DNA of 64,000 bases from Metabacillus mangrovi (GTDB taxonomy: Bacteria > Bacillota > Bacilli > Bacillales > Bacillaceae), in NCBI RefSeq assembly GCF_009711125.1, contig NZ_WMIB01000001.1, positions 62,001 through 126,000 on the forward strand. Direction: 5' to 3'. Within the stretch, counting starts at the first letter, position 1, and the number at the start of each line of letters is the position of its first letter. Made by a program: the position numbers and the translations under genes. The notes under the pieces are model-generated. The model ran no database searches. It was not told the origin of the DNA and saw only the letters and a program-made list of their open reading frames with translations. Below are positions 17,830 to 25,676 of this stretch, piece by piece.

Positions 17830-18636
17830 ATGAAAAAAATCAGTATGCTGGCAATTGCGTTTATTTTTGCTTTACTAGGGAATTCTGCTGCTTCTGCGGC
17901 GCAATCCAAAGAGGCGATGGTTCGTATCGTTCATGCTTCCCCCGATGCACCTGCAGTAGATGTAGCAGTTAATGGTGACGTAGTTGTCGAAGGAGCTGAG
18001 TTTAAAGCAGCAACTGATTTTATGGCAGTTCCTGCAGGGGAACATAAAGTAGAAATTTTCGCAGCAGGTACAGCAGATGAAGGGAAACCAGTTATCAGTG
18101 CTGATTTGACAGTGGAGGCTGGCAAGATGTATACAGCTGCCGCGATCAATACATTGGATAACCTTGAATTAAAGGTCCTCAATGACGATACAATGACGAC
18201 AAACGGAAAATCCAAAGTGCGCGTTGGCCACTTTTCTCCAGATGCACCAGCTGTTGATGTAGGGATTAAAGGTGAAGATGCGCTGTTTGCCGGTGCTGAA
18301 TTTTCCGGTGTAACAGAATATATGGAAGTAGACCCTGGAAGCTATGACCTTGAAGTTCGCCCGGCTGGTACAATGGATTCCGTCCTTGATCTTTCCGGTA
18401 CAGAGCTGAAAGAAAACATGACGTATACGGTTCTGGCGGTCGGTTTTCTTGAAAAAGAACCTGCGCTGGATGCAATTGTCCTTGAAGATCCAATGATGCC
18501 GTCCGGAATGCCTAAAACAGGAATGGGAGGAGCATCTGAGAGCAGTGGCTCAGCAGCCCCTTGGGCAGCTGCTGGAATGGGTGCAGTACTGCTGGGTGCG
18601 CTGATGATCTATGGCAAAAAGAAAAGCGCCCAGTAA
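17830..18636 (+). CDS. Secreted DUF4397 protein with sortase sorting signal
   Basis: A 268-residue surface protein: signal peptide (about 1-24, ASAA end), two tandem DUF4397 repeats (about 29-125 and 128-218, each with VRIVHASPDAPAVDV or VRVGHFSPDAPAVDV), a sorting motif MPKTG at 227-231, a hydrophobic stretch and a KKK tail. It should be linked to the wall by the sortase encoded next, whose start overlaps this gene. DUF4397 proteins are surface-exposed in Bacillus; ligand unknown. AAAGGGAGAG precedes ATG. This pair is not in the B. subtilis yne region. Confidence 0.88.
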   Translation: MKKISMLAIAFIFALLGNSAASAAQSKEAMVRIVHASPDAPAVDVAVNGDVVVEGAEFKAATDFMAVPAGEHKVEIFAAGTADEGKPVISADLTVEAGKMYTAAAINTLDNLELKVLNDDTMTTNGKSKVRVGHFSPDAPAVDVGIKGEDALFAGAEFSGVTEYMEVDPGSYDLEVRPAGTMDSVLDLSGTELKENMTYTVLAVGFLEKEPALDAIVLEDPMMPSGMPKTGMGGASESSGSAAPWAAAGMGAVLLGALMIYGKKKSAQ

Positions 18637-19240
18637 GCTCATTCTGATTATCGCATTCCTTTTGCTTGCAGGCTGCAGTGCGCAGAGCGAGCAGGCTGAA
18701 AAGCGGGAGGAAGCCCGGATTGAAAAGCCTCCTGTCATGCAGAGCGCCTCTTCAGACGACACTGCTTCTAAAAAGGTGGAGAAGGTGGAGAGCGAGGGAG
18801 TGATTCCTGCTCAACTCGAAATTCCGGAAATCGGAGTGAAAGCAGCTGTGGAACAAGCGGGATTGCTGGCAGACGGTTCGATGGATGTCCCTAAAAAGGA
18901 TGAGAATACAGCATGGTTTGAGAATGGAGCTAAACCCGGAGATGCAGGGAATGCTGTGATCGCCGGGCATGTAGACAGCAAAACAGGCCCATCTGTATTT
19001 TACCGTTTGAAGGAACTTCAAAAGGGTGATGAAATCCTGATCAAAAGCAGCTCCGGAGAAACCTTAACTTTTACAGTAGAAAAAGCAGCGGCATATCCCT
19101 ATGAAGAGGCGCCGCTTCACGAAATCTTTGGAGCGGACCGGGAAACCCGGCTGAATCTGATTACTTGTACAGGGGAGTTTGACCGGAGCAAAAAAACGCA
19201 CCTTGAGCGACTCGTTATATACTCGAAGCTGAAAAAATAA
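18611..19240 (+). CDS. Class F sortase, lipoprotein-like
   Basis: A 209-residue sortase that would attach the upstream MPKTG protein to peptidoglycan. Catalytic His120 (VIAGHVD), Cys186 (LITCTG) and Arg200 (HLERLVIY) are all present. The pattern IPEIGVKAAVEQAGLLADGS fits class F. The N-terminus (about 8-22) ends in LLLAGC, a lipobox, so it may be a lipoprotein and not a helix-anchored sortase. The ATG overlaps the upstream gene by 26 bases in another frame, suggesting translational coupling. A strong terminator follows. Confidence 0.9.
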   Translation: MAKRKAPSKLILIIAFLLLAGCSAQSEQAEKREEARIEKPPVMQSASSDDTASKKVEKVESEGVIPAQLEIPEIGVKAAVEQAGLLADGSMDVPKKDENTAWFENGAKPGDAGNAVIAGHVDSKTGPSVFYRLKELQKGDEILIKSSSGETLTFTVEKAAAYPYEEAPLHEIFGADRETRLNLITCTGEFDRSKKTHLERLVIYSKLKK

Positions 19241-19242
19241 TG

Positions 19243-19279
19243 AAAAACCCCCTTCTTCCTGCTGAAGAAGGGGTTTTTT
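19243..19279 (+). terminator. Terminator of the sortase operon
   Basis: Long stem AAAAACCCCCTTCTTC with GAAGAAGGGGTTTTTT. Confidence 0.92.
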
Positions 19280-19298
19280 CTGTTCCAACACAAATATC

Positions 19299-19329
19299 TA
19301 AATAAACTATGTTCTAAATAATCAATAAA
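19299..19329 (+). repeat. 31-bp dispersed element, copy 3 (upstream of lia operon)
   Basis: TAAATAA at 19299 and 19315 (16 bp apart), with a third TAAATAA at 19326. 29/31 identical to copy 1. It lies about 150 bp upstream of liaI. Confidence 0.75.
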
Positions 19330-19481
19330 TAACTAAATCGTCAGCAAAGAAATCGAACCAACTGCGCAAAGAGCTTACCGATCGTTAAGCCCCAAGGCTT
19401 ATATGAAAATATGGCGCTGGCTCCTTATGGATAAATGCAGATGAAGGTAAGCTAAAAACATGAAAGAAAGGAGCTGAGAAC

Positions 19482-19829
19482 ATGAGAAAAGCGGGATTAA
19501 TCGCGGCAGCCATTTTTCTTGGGATCGTGCTGCTCGCAAGCACCGGGCATATGATCGGCCTTGCGGCCAGTGCTGTCCTATTATACTTCGCATGGAAAGG
19601 TTTTGTGAAGACAGATTCAACCGGAATGAAAATTTTCTGGGCTGCAGCAGGCTTGATTGCCCTAAGCGCTTCGGCAGCCAACCTGCCGGCGATCATAGGA
19701 ATCGCAGCTTTGTATGGACTGCTTAAAGTTGTTAAACGTTTAAAAGGAACCAGTAAAAAAGAGCATCGCTCAACAGATCCATTTGACAATTTTGAACGGC
19801 AATGGAACGAAATCAATCAAACCAAGTGA
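19482..19829 (+). CDS. liaI: LiaI-like membrane protein
   Basis: A 115-residue protein with three or four predicted membrane helices and a charged C-terminal tail (KRLKGTSKKEHRSTDPFDNFE). In B. subtilis LiaI anchors the PspA-like LiaH at the membrane under envelope stress. AAAGGAG precedes ATG 19482. First gene of liaI-liaH-liaF-liaS-liaR. Named mainly from position and topology. Confidence 0.8.
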   Translation: MRKAGLIAAAIFLGIVLLASTGHMIGLAASAVLLYFAWKGFVKTDSTGMKIFWAAAGLIALSASAANLPAIIGIAALYGLLKVVKRLKGTSKKEHRSTDPFDNFERQWNEINQTK

Positions 19830-19841
19830 GGGGATTAAACG

Positions 19842-20483
19842 ATGAGCAACTTATTTACGAGAATGAAAGACAGCATCTCTGCCGATCTGCATGAACTGCT
19901 TGATCACAAGGAAGAGAAAAATCCAATTTCCATGCTGAATCAGTACTTAAGAGAATGTGAGAAAGAAACGGAAAAAGTCAGAGCACTTGTGGAAAGACAG
20001 TATAAATTGAAGGATGAATTTCAAAGAGAGCTTCAGGATGCACTAAGAATGGCTGAAAAACGGAAGCAGCAGGCGGAAATTGCCCGCCAGGCAGGGGAGG
20101 CTGATTTGATCACCTTCGCAGAGAGGGAGCATAAACATTATGCAGAACGGGGAGAGCGTTTGGCGCATTCTCTGGAAGAAGCCTCTAGCCAGCTGGTTAC
20201 CCTCGAACATAAGTATGAGGAAATGAAACACAAGTTGAAGGATATGCATTTACGGAGAATGGATCTGATGGGCCGCGAAAATACTGCACGTGCCCAATAC
20301 AAAATGGACAAAGTACTGCGCAGGGAAGATGTCGCATCCTCTGACCGGTTTGCTGAGATGGAACGCTACATCGACCGGATCGAATACAAGGTTCAGACTG
20401 ACTATTACCGCAACACGATCGATGCAAGAACAGAAGAGCTCCAGAAGCAATTAAATGAGCAAAAAACAAATGCTTCATCCTGA
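19842..20483 (+). CDS. liaH: LiaH, PspA/IM30-family protein
   Basis: A 213-residue coiled-coil protein of the PspA/IM30 (ESCRT-III-like) family that protects the membrane under cell-wall antibiotic stress. It starts MSNLFTRMKDSISADLHELLDHKEEKNPISMLNQYLRECEK in the family style and is helical almost throughout. GAGGGG is 12 bases after the liaI stop. A terminator-like hairpin follows, separating liaIH from liaFSR. Confidence 0.93.
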   Translation: MSNLFTRMKDSISADLHELLDHKEEKNPISMLNQYLRECEKETEKVRALVERQYKLKDEFQRELQDALRMAEKRKQQAEIARQAGEADLITFAEREHKHYAERGERLAHSLEEASSQLVTLEHKYEEMKHKLKDMHLRRMDLMGRENTARAQYKMDKVLRREDVASSDRFAEMERYIDRIEYKVQTDYYRNTIDARTEELQKQLNEQKTNASS

Positions 20484-20500
20484 TTAAACGTGGTATTCTA

Positions 20501-20529
20501 AAAAGAGGCGCAGGATTGCGCCTTTTTTA
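20501..20529 (+). terminator. Attenuator between liaH and liaF
   Basis: AAAAGA then GGCGC (20507-20511), loop, GCGCC (20518-20522) and TTTTTT. A short stem, so partial read-through is likely; this would give high liaIH and low liaFSR. Confidence 0.65.
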
Positions 20530-21283
20530 CGATAGGGAGGCGGCCGCTATTTTCAATCAATTAAAGACAGAAACGATCAACTTGTTCCTTCTCATCGGGG
20601 TCGCCCTATTGGTTCTCGAATTCACGCTTCATGACGGGGGAACGGTGTTTTTTCTGCTGGTGACCATCGCCGGTATTTATTTTGGCAGAAAAAAAATGCC
20701 GCGTACGAAAGGGAAAATCCTATTCTGGTCCGGAATTTTTTTCTTTACACTCACTCTGCTGAACACAGCAGCATTCAAATTTTTGCTGATCGCCATCCTC
20801 GTTTATACCATCTATAAATATATCCAGAATCAGAAAAATCCAAAGGTCATAAAACCAGAGCAGCCGATCGTTCTTGAAAAGAAAGAAGACCATGGAATGG
20901 TTATAGAAGCCCCGCTCATGAAGAACATTCTGTTCGGAACTCAGCAGACCCCTGAAGAGGTTTATGAATGGAAGGATATCAATATACAGACAGGTGTTGG
21001 GGACACGGTAATCGATTTGACCAATACTGTGCTGCCTAAAGGAGAGGCCGTTATTTTTATCCGCGGTTTTATCGGCAACATTCAGATTTTTATCCCTTAT
21101 GATGCAGAAGTCTCTCTAAAGCATTCAGTAGCAGCAGGTGCAGTAAATGTTCTGGATTATCAGGAGCCGAGAAAGCTGAATTGCACGATCAACCTGCAGA
21201 CGGAAGGATACCTGGAAGCAAAGGAGAAGATCAAAATCTGCACATCTCTTTTGACGGGTGATCTCGAGGTGAGGCGCAAATGA
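20516..21283 (+). CDS. liaF: LiaF-like inhibitor of the LiaRS system
   Basis: About 250 residues. N-terminal half has three or four membrane helices (LFLLIGVALLVLEF ... ), C-terminal half is the LiaF/DUF2154 domain (IQTGVGDTVIDLTNTVLPKGEAVIFIRGFIGNIQIFIP). LiaF keeps the kinase LiaS off without stress. Start unresolved: TTG 20516 lies in the attenuator hairpin with AAGAGG upstream; an in-frame ATT at 20549 has a better GGGAGG 8 bases upstream. Stop overlaps liaS (ATGA). Confidence 0.88.
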   Translation: MRLFYDREAAAIFNQLKTETINLFLLIGVALLVLEFTLHDGGTVFFLLVTIAGIYFGRKKMPRTKGKILFWSGIFFFTLTLLNTAAFKFLLIAILVYTIYKYIQNQKNPKVIKPEQPIVLEKKEDHGMVIEAPLMKNILFGTQQTPEEVYEWKDINIQTGVGDTVIDLTNTVLPKGEAVIFIRGFIGNIQIFIPYDAEVSLKHSVAAGAVNVLDYQEPRKLNCTINLQTEGYLEAKEKIKICTSLLTGDLEVRRK

Positions 21284-22329
21284 GTACATGGATCCGTTCT
21301 GTTTTTATGGGCGCTTTGCTTTCCTTTATGCTTTTTATTGCACTTTTTACGTTATGGTTTTTTGCTTTTCCTCCTGATAACTGGTCCATTCTATGGGAAA
21401 AAGAGATAGCGGATTTGCCGTTCATCCTTTTCGCGCTGATTTTATGCCTGATGATTGGATCCGTTTTCGGATTGATCACCGGTCTCGGTATGAAAAAACA
21501 GTTTAAAATGATCATTTCCTTCTTGTCTGAGCTTGAAGCGGGACGCCATACGAACACTTTCACCGAGAAGCCGGCCGCACCGGAGCTGCAGCAGATATGG
21601 GACCGGCTGGGGAAATTGAATAAGCAGCAGACTGAACAGATCAAAATTTTTCAGAAAACAGCAAATGAAAGAGCCGAAAATCATGAAAAACAAGTGCAGG
21701 CCATGGTATCTCTAGAGCGCCAGCGTCTGGCCCGCGAACTGCACGATTCAGTCAGCCAGCAGCTTTTTGCAGCTTCCATGCTGATGTCTGCGATAAATGA
21801 GAACGAGGAGATCCCCGAAGCGATACATAAACCATTAAAAATGGCCGAAGAGACCATTCATCAATCACAGCTGGAAATGAGAGCTCTGCTTCTTCATCTC
21901 CGTCCCGCAGCTCTAAAGGGAAAAAGTTTAAAAGAAGGAATCGAGGAACTGCTGTCAGAGCTGGTACACAGAGTTCCGCTGAATGTCAGCTGGAAGCTTG
22001 AGCCGTTTCAGCTGCCTAAAGGGGTGGAAGACCACCTGTTCCGTATTCTGCAGGAATCCGTCTCCAATACATTAAGGCACGCTAAGGCTGAACAGCTTGA
22101 TGTTCTGCTGATTAAAAGAGAAGACCTCGCGATCCTGCGGATTTCGGATGACGGGATCGGGTTTGATATCGGAAAAACAAAAGCGGGGTCCTATGGGCTT
22201 CAGAATAGTAAAGACCGGGCAGCGGAGCTTGGCGGAATGGTTAAGATCGTCAGTCTTCCGAATAAGGGGACGCGGCTTGAAGTGCGCATCCCGCTGCTGG
22301 ACGGGGATTCAGGAGGGGGAAAATCGTGA
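21280..22329 (+). CDS. liaS: Sensor histidine kinase LiaS
   Basis: A 349-residue NarL-type (HisKA_3) kinase with two N-terminal helices (about 8-30 and 46-70) and a short outside loop, so it senses at the membrane. Phosphorylated His155 in [19 protein letters not shown]; ATPase motifs [15 protein letters not shown] and [13 protein letters not shown] overlap with liaF and a GTG-linked overlap with liaR point to coupled translation. Confidence 0.94.
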   Translation: MSTWIRSVFMGALLSFMLFIALFTLWFFAFPPDNWSILWEKEIADLPFILFALILCLMIGSVFGLITGLGMKKQFKMIISFLSELEAGRHTNTFTEKPAAPELQQIWDRLGKLNKQQTEQIKIFQKTANERAENHEKQVQAMVSLERQRLARELHDSVSQQLFAASMLMSAINENEEIPEAIHKPLKMAEETIHQSQLEMRALLLHLRPAALKGKSLKEGIEELLSELVHRVPLNVSWKLEPFQLPKGVEDHLFRILQESVSNTLRHAKAEQLDVLLIKREDLAILRISDDGIGFDIGKTKAGSYGLQNSKDRAAELGGMVKIVSLPNKGTRLEVRIPLLDGDSGGGKS

Positions 22330-22964
22330 TTCGCGTATTGTTTGCAGATGATCATGAAATGGTCAGGATCGGAGTTTCTTCATATTTAAATGCTCAGTCA
22401 GATATAGAGATCATAGGAGAGGCAGAGGATGGTTTACAGGCTTATGAGCTGGCTCTTCAGCTGAGACCCGATATTATCCTGATGGATCTCGTGATGAAAG
22501 AAATGGATGGAATTGAATCCACCAGGAAAATCATACAGGATTGGCCAGAGGCTAAAATCATCATTGTCACAAGCTTTCTGGACGATGAAAAAGTTTATCC
22601 TGCTCTAGAGGCAGGAGCATCCAGCTACATGCTGAAGACATCAAAAGCGGTGGAGATCGCCCGTGCGATCCGGGAAACCTACCGGGGCCAGTCTGTTCTC
22701 GAGCCGGAGGTAACGGGGAAGATGATGCAGCGGATGAGACAGCCGGACCGTTCTGCCCTGCATGACGAACTGACAGCAAGGGAAATGGAGATCCTTCTTT
22801 TGATGGCACAAGGGAAGTCCAATCAGGAAATGGCGGATGAGCTGTTTATCGCATTGAAGACCGTTAAAGTGCATGTCAGCAACATTCTGGGCAAACTTGA
22901 GGTCCATGATCGGACACAGGCTGTTATCTATGCATTCAAAAATGATCTGATCCATGAAAAATGA
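22326..22964 (+). CDS. liaR: Response regulator LiaR
   Basis: A 212-residue NarL/FixJ-type regulator. Receiver phosphorylated at Asp54 ([14 protein letters not shown]); C-terminal LuxR-type HTH (about 145-205, [39 protein letters not shown]). GTG start at 22326 behind AGGAGGGG, overlapping liaS. Expected to activate liaIH on envelope damage. Confidence 0.94.
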   Translation: MIRVLFADDHEMVRIGVSSYLNAQSDIEIIGEAEDGLQAYELALQLRPDIILMDLVMKEMDGIESTRKIIQDWPEAKIIIVTSFLDDEKVYPALEAGASSYMLKTSKAVEIARAIRETYRGQSVLEPEVTGKMMQRMRQPDRSALHDELTAREMEILLLMAQGKSNQEMADELFIALKTVKVHVSNILGKLEVHDRTQAVIYAFKNDLIHEK

Positions 22965-22988
22965 GCCGCTGACGGCTCATTTTTTTGT
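22957..22988. terminator. Bidirectional terminator liaR/CapA-like gene
   Basis: AAAAATGAGCCG-CTGA-CGGCTCATTTTTTT; overlaps the ends of both converging genes. Confidence 0.9.
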
Positions 22989-24098
22989 GGTAAGGACGTG
23001 TTTTTTTATAGAATCATCAAGCTCAGGGTCTACATTTTTCAAAATGCGGACCTTGTAATTGCTCTTATTGGAGTGAGTGACGATGGTCGGGATAAAGCCG
23101 GGTTCTCCTATTTGAAGATCTCTTTTATCCCCGGAGATTTTTTTGTAGAAGGTGAGCTTTGCAATCCCTCCAATGTCTTTATAATCTCCCTCCTGTCCAG
23201 AGAGAAAGTTTCCAAGTGAATAGATCACCAATGTTTTTTTGCCGCTTTTAGCCGTGATCCATTCCATCGGCTGCAGCACGTGGGGATGGTGGCCGATAAT
23301 CACATTCGCTCCCTCATTGGCAAGCATGGCTGCCAGGCTTTTCTGTTCTCCATTCGGAAACCGTTCATACTCCAGCCCCCAGTGGGCGCTAACAATGACA
23401 AAATCAGCAAGTTCTCTCATTTCACGGATGTCTTTTTTCATCTTTTCAGCATCGATCAAATTAACGAGATAGGGCATTCCTTCAGGCACTGGAATCCCGT
23501 TTGTGCCGTATGTGTAGGAGAGGAATCCAAACCGGATCCCATTCCGGTTAAGGACTCTTGGTGTCAGCTGGTCCCTTTCATTTTTATAGGCCCCTGTGTA
23601 GAGAACATTGCGGTCCTCGTAGTAGCGGATCGCGCTTAGCACTCCTCTCGATCCCTTGTCCAGTGTGTGGTTGTTTGCCATATTCATGACATCCATCCCT
23701 GCGTTCAGAAGGGCATCTCCAGCCTCATGAGGTGAATTAAATGAAGGGTAGGAAGAAAGGCCAAGAGCTTCACCGCCAAGAATCGACTCCTGGTTGATAT
23801 AAGCTGCGTCCGATTCTTCGAAAATGGTTCGGACCTCCTCAAACATGGGGTTAAAATCATAGCTTGTCCCCGTAAATGCATCTGTGTAGAGCGGCTTATG
23901 GATTAAAAAGTCCCCGGCGGCCGTAAGCTCAGCCTTTGAGGCAAATGATTTTTCCGTGAGTGTGACTTCATGTTCCGGATTATTTTCAGCAGACCGGGGG
24001 GAGCCTGAAGTTTCGTTCCCCAAAAGAAAGTATGCTGAGCCTGCCCCTGCAGCAACGGTGAAAGCGGTAACAACTGTAAGTATGGATTTCTTTTTCAT
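22977..24098 (-). CDS. CapA-family metallophosphatase-like protein
   Basis: A 373-residue protein with an N-terminal signal anchor (about 5-26) and a PGA_cap/CapA domain: TAAGDFLIHKPL, MNMANNHTLDKGSRG, VIVSAHWGLEYE and NVIIGHHPHVLQP carry the metal-binding Asp/His/Asn pattern. CapA-like proteins occur in poly-gamma-glutamate operons, but no capB/capC lie here, so substrate is unknown. AAGGATG upstream fits ATG 24098 better than ATG 24104. Confidence 0.85.
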   Translation of the reverse strand: MKKKSILTVVTAFTVAAGAGSAYFLLGNETSGSPRSAENNPEHEVTLTEKSFASKAELTAAGDFLIHKPLYTDAFTGTSYDFNPMFEEVRTIFEESDAAYINQESILGGEALGLSSYPSFNSPHEAGDALLNAGMDVMNMANNHTLDKGSRGVLSAIRYYEDRNVLYTGAYKNERDQLTPRVLNRNGIRFGFLSYTYGTNGIPVPEGMPYLVNLIDAEKMKKDIREMRELADFVIVSAHWGLEYERFPNGEQKSLAAMLANEGANVIIGHHPHVLQPMEWITAKSGKKTLVIYSLGNFLSGQEGDYKDIGGIAKLTFYKKISGDKRDLQIGEPGFIPTIVTHSNKSNYKVRILKNVDPELDDSIKKHVLTTKK

Positions 24099-24214
24099 CT
24101 TCATGCATCCTTATCAATAGAATCTTTATCCTGCTCTCAGCATAGCTGAACAGCGAGGAAAACAAAAGAGAATTTTAATAAGCTGTCCAGATGAAATGGA
24201 CAGCTCAATACGTA

Positions 24215-24808
24215 TTATACCGCTTTTTTCCCAAACTTCACCTTTGGTTCTGTGCCGTTGCGGATTCTGCTGATGTTCGCCCTGTGCCGGTAGATCACAA
24301 ACGCTGTCATGACTGAGGTCATGATGATCAGCCACATATTCCCGAGAAAAATGGAGAATACGACAGCATACAGTCCTGACATCATGGACGAGAGAGATAC
24401 ATATCTTGTTGCCAGAAGAAGGACGAAAAAGAATGCGAGCATCGTAATAAAGAGCACTGGTGCATAGAACAAAAGAACACCGCCTGAGGTAGCAACGGCC
24501 TTGCCGCCCTTGAACCTTGCGAAGACCGGGTACATATGGCCGATCACAGCAACGATTCCTGCGAGCAGCGGATGGAAGCTGCTGCCGAACCACAGCGGAA
24601 CGGATGCGGCGGCCGTGCCTTTAAGGATATCAGAAATGGTAACGATCAGACCTGCTTTGACACCGAGTGTCCGGAAGGTGTTGGTTCCCCCGAGATTCCC
24701 GCTTCCGTGCTCGCGGATATCAATCCCGTATCCCGCTTTGCCGACAATCAGACCGGAGGGAATGGAACCGAGCAAATAAGCAATAATAACAATAAGTACA
24801 ATAATCAT
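24215..24808 (-). CDS. plsY: Acyl-phosphate:glycerol-3-phosphate acyltransferase PlsY
   Basis: Integral membrane enzyme (197 residues, about five helices) that moves an acyl group from acyl phosphate to glycerol-3-phosphate, the first step of phospholipid synthesis. Conserved motifs [26 protein letters not shown] and [10 protein letters not shown] are present. Equivalent to B. subtilis yneS, divergent from yneT as there. Confidence 0.96.
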   Translation of the reverse strand: MIIVLIVIIAYLLGSIPSGLIVGKAGYGIDIREHGSGNLGGTNTFRTLGVKAGLIVTISDILKGTAAASVPLWFGSSFHPLLAGIVAVIGHMYPVFARFKGGKAVATSGGVLLFYAPVLFITMLAFFFVLLLATRYVSLSSMMSGLYAVVFSIFLGNMWLIIMTSVMTAFVIYRHRANISRIRNGTEPKVKFGKKAV

Positions 24809-24959
24809 GGACGAACTCCTTTACCCGCATGCTTGTTTTTGTTACTAGTTTATCATGACAGAAGCCTTTCAACTACTGTCCCTTAAAAATTCTTCCGGCC
24901 CGGAACAGTTGCGGTCTGTGCATGCAGCCTATAAGATAAAAAGAAAAGGAGTGTGCAGA

Positions 24960-25370
24960 ATGATTGAAAATCCGTCGAGGGAAGAAATTGGAAGGCTTCT
25001 GAAGGAAAACAAGCGCATAGCGGTCGTCGGACTGTCAGATGATCCGGGCCGTACTTCATACATGGTCAGCGAAGCCATGCAAGCTGCAGGCTATGAAATC
25101 ATTCCTGTTAATCCCACGATCAAGGAATCTCTCGGAGTTCCGGCTGTTCCGGACTTAAAAAGCATTAAAGGACCTGTCGATATTGTGAATGTGTTCAGGC
25201 GATCTGAATTTCTTCCGGAAGTGGCAGAGGATTTTCTGGAGATCGATGCAAAGATTTTCTGGTCGCAGCTCGGTGTCGTTCATGAAGAAACATACCGGAT
25301 GCTGAAAGAGAAGGGATATACAGTCATTATGGACCGCTGTATTAAGGTCGAGCATGCGATAACAAAGTAA
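24960..25370 (+). CDS. yneT: CoA-binding domain protein YneT
   Basis: A 136-residue single CoA-binding Rossmann domain (IAVVGLSDDPGRTSYMVSEAMQAAGYEIIPVNP ... VFRRSEFLPEVAED). Same place as in B. subtilis. ATG 24960 has AAAAGGAG upstream. Enzymatic role unknown. Confidence 0.93.
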   Translation: MIENPSREEIGRLLKENKRIAVVGLSDDPGRTSYMVSEAMQAAGYEIIPVNPTIKESLGVPAVPDLKSIKGPVDIVNVFRRSEFLPEVAEDFLEIDAKIFWSQLGVVHEETYRMLKEKGYTVIMDRCIKVEHAITK

Positions 25371-25676
25371 ACAAAGGGGCCTGTACAGCAGGGCCCCTTT
25401 TAAGGGAATCCTCTTCAAAACCTTCCAATTATCCTCCATCTTTCTAAAAAAAAACGTCCTTCTGACAAAATTAGGTTTGCGAATTACTGCGGAAAAGATA
25501 AAATAGTGCTTGGACGCATTCCTTTCATGAAAATTTTTCTAATTGTTTAAGGAGTGCAAATGAACGTATGCATCAGTCGTATCCGCTAAACCTTGTCATT
25601 CAAACAAGGTTTACGGTACAATATAGAAACACACGTTCCCATTTTGATTGCGAATGTTTGAAAGGAGTACAAGTCT
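25371..25676. other. Intergenic region yneT-parE: terminator, two promoters, leader microORF
   Basis: Holds the yneT terminator (25373-25402, GGGGCC/GGCCCC stem with T run), a promoter-like TTGCGA-16-TAAAAT (25477-25504), a 9-codon ORF with a strong AAGGAG site (25560-25589, MNVCISRIR), a hairpin AACCTTG/CAAGGTT, and a second promoter TTGTCA-18-TACAAT (25593-25622). A LexA-like dyad sits at 25626-25639 at the likely start of transcription. The microORF may be a leader peptide or chance. Confidence 0.5.
25593..25622 (+). promoter_or_regulatory. Promoter of parE-parC
   Basis: TTGTCA (25593-25598), 18-bp spacer, TACAAT (25617-25622). The predicted start falls on a partial SOS box (25626-25639, 7-8 of 10 fixed positions). 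parEC is reported as SOS-linked in B. subtilis. Confidence 0.6.

Noticed and set aside
24180-24207. Hairpin GCTGTCCA/TGGACAGC after plsY as a terminator
   Set aside because: The stem is good but the following tract is not T-rich enough to call with confidence.
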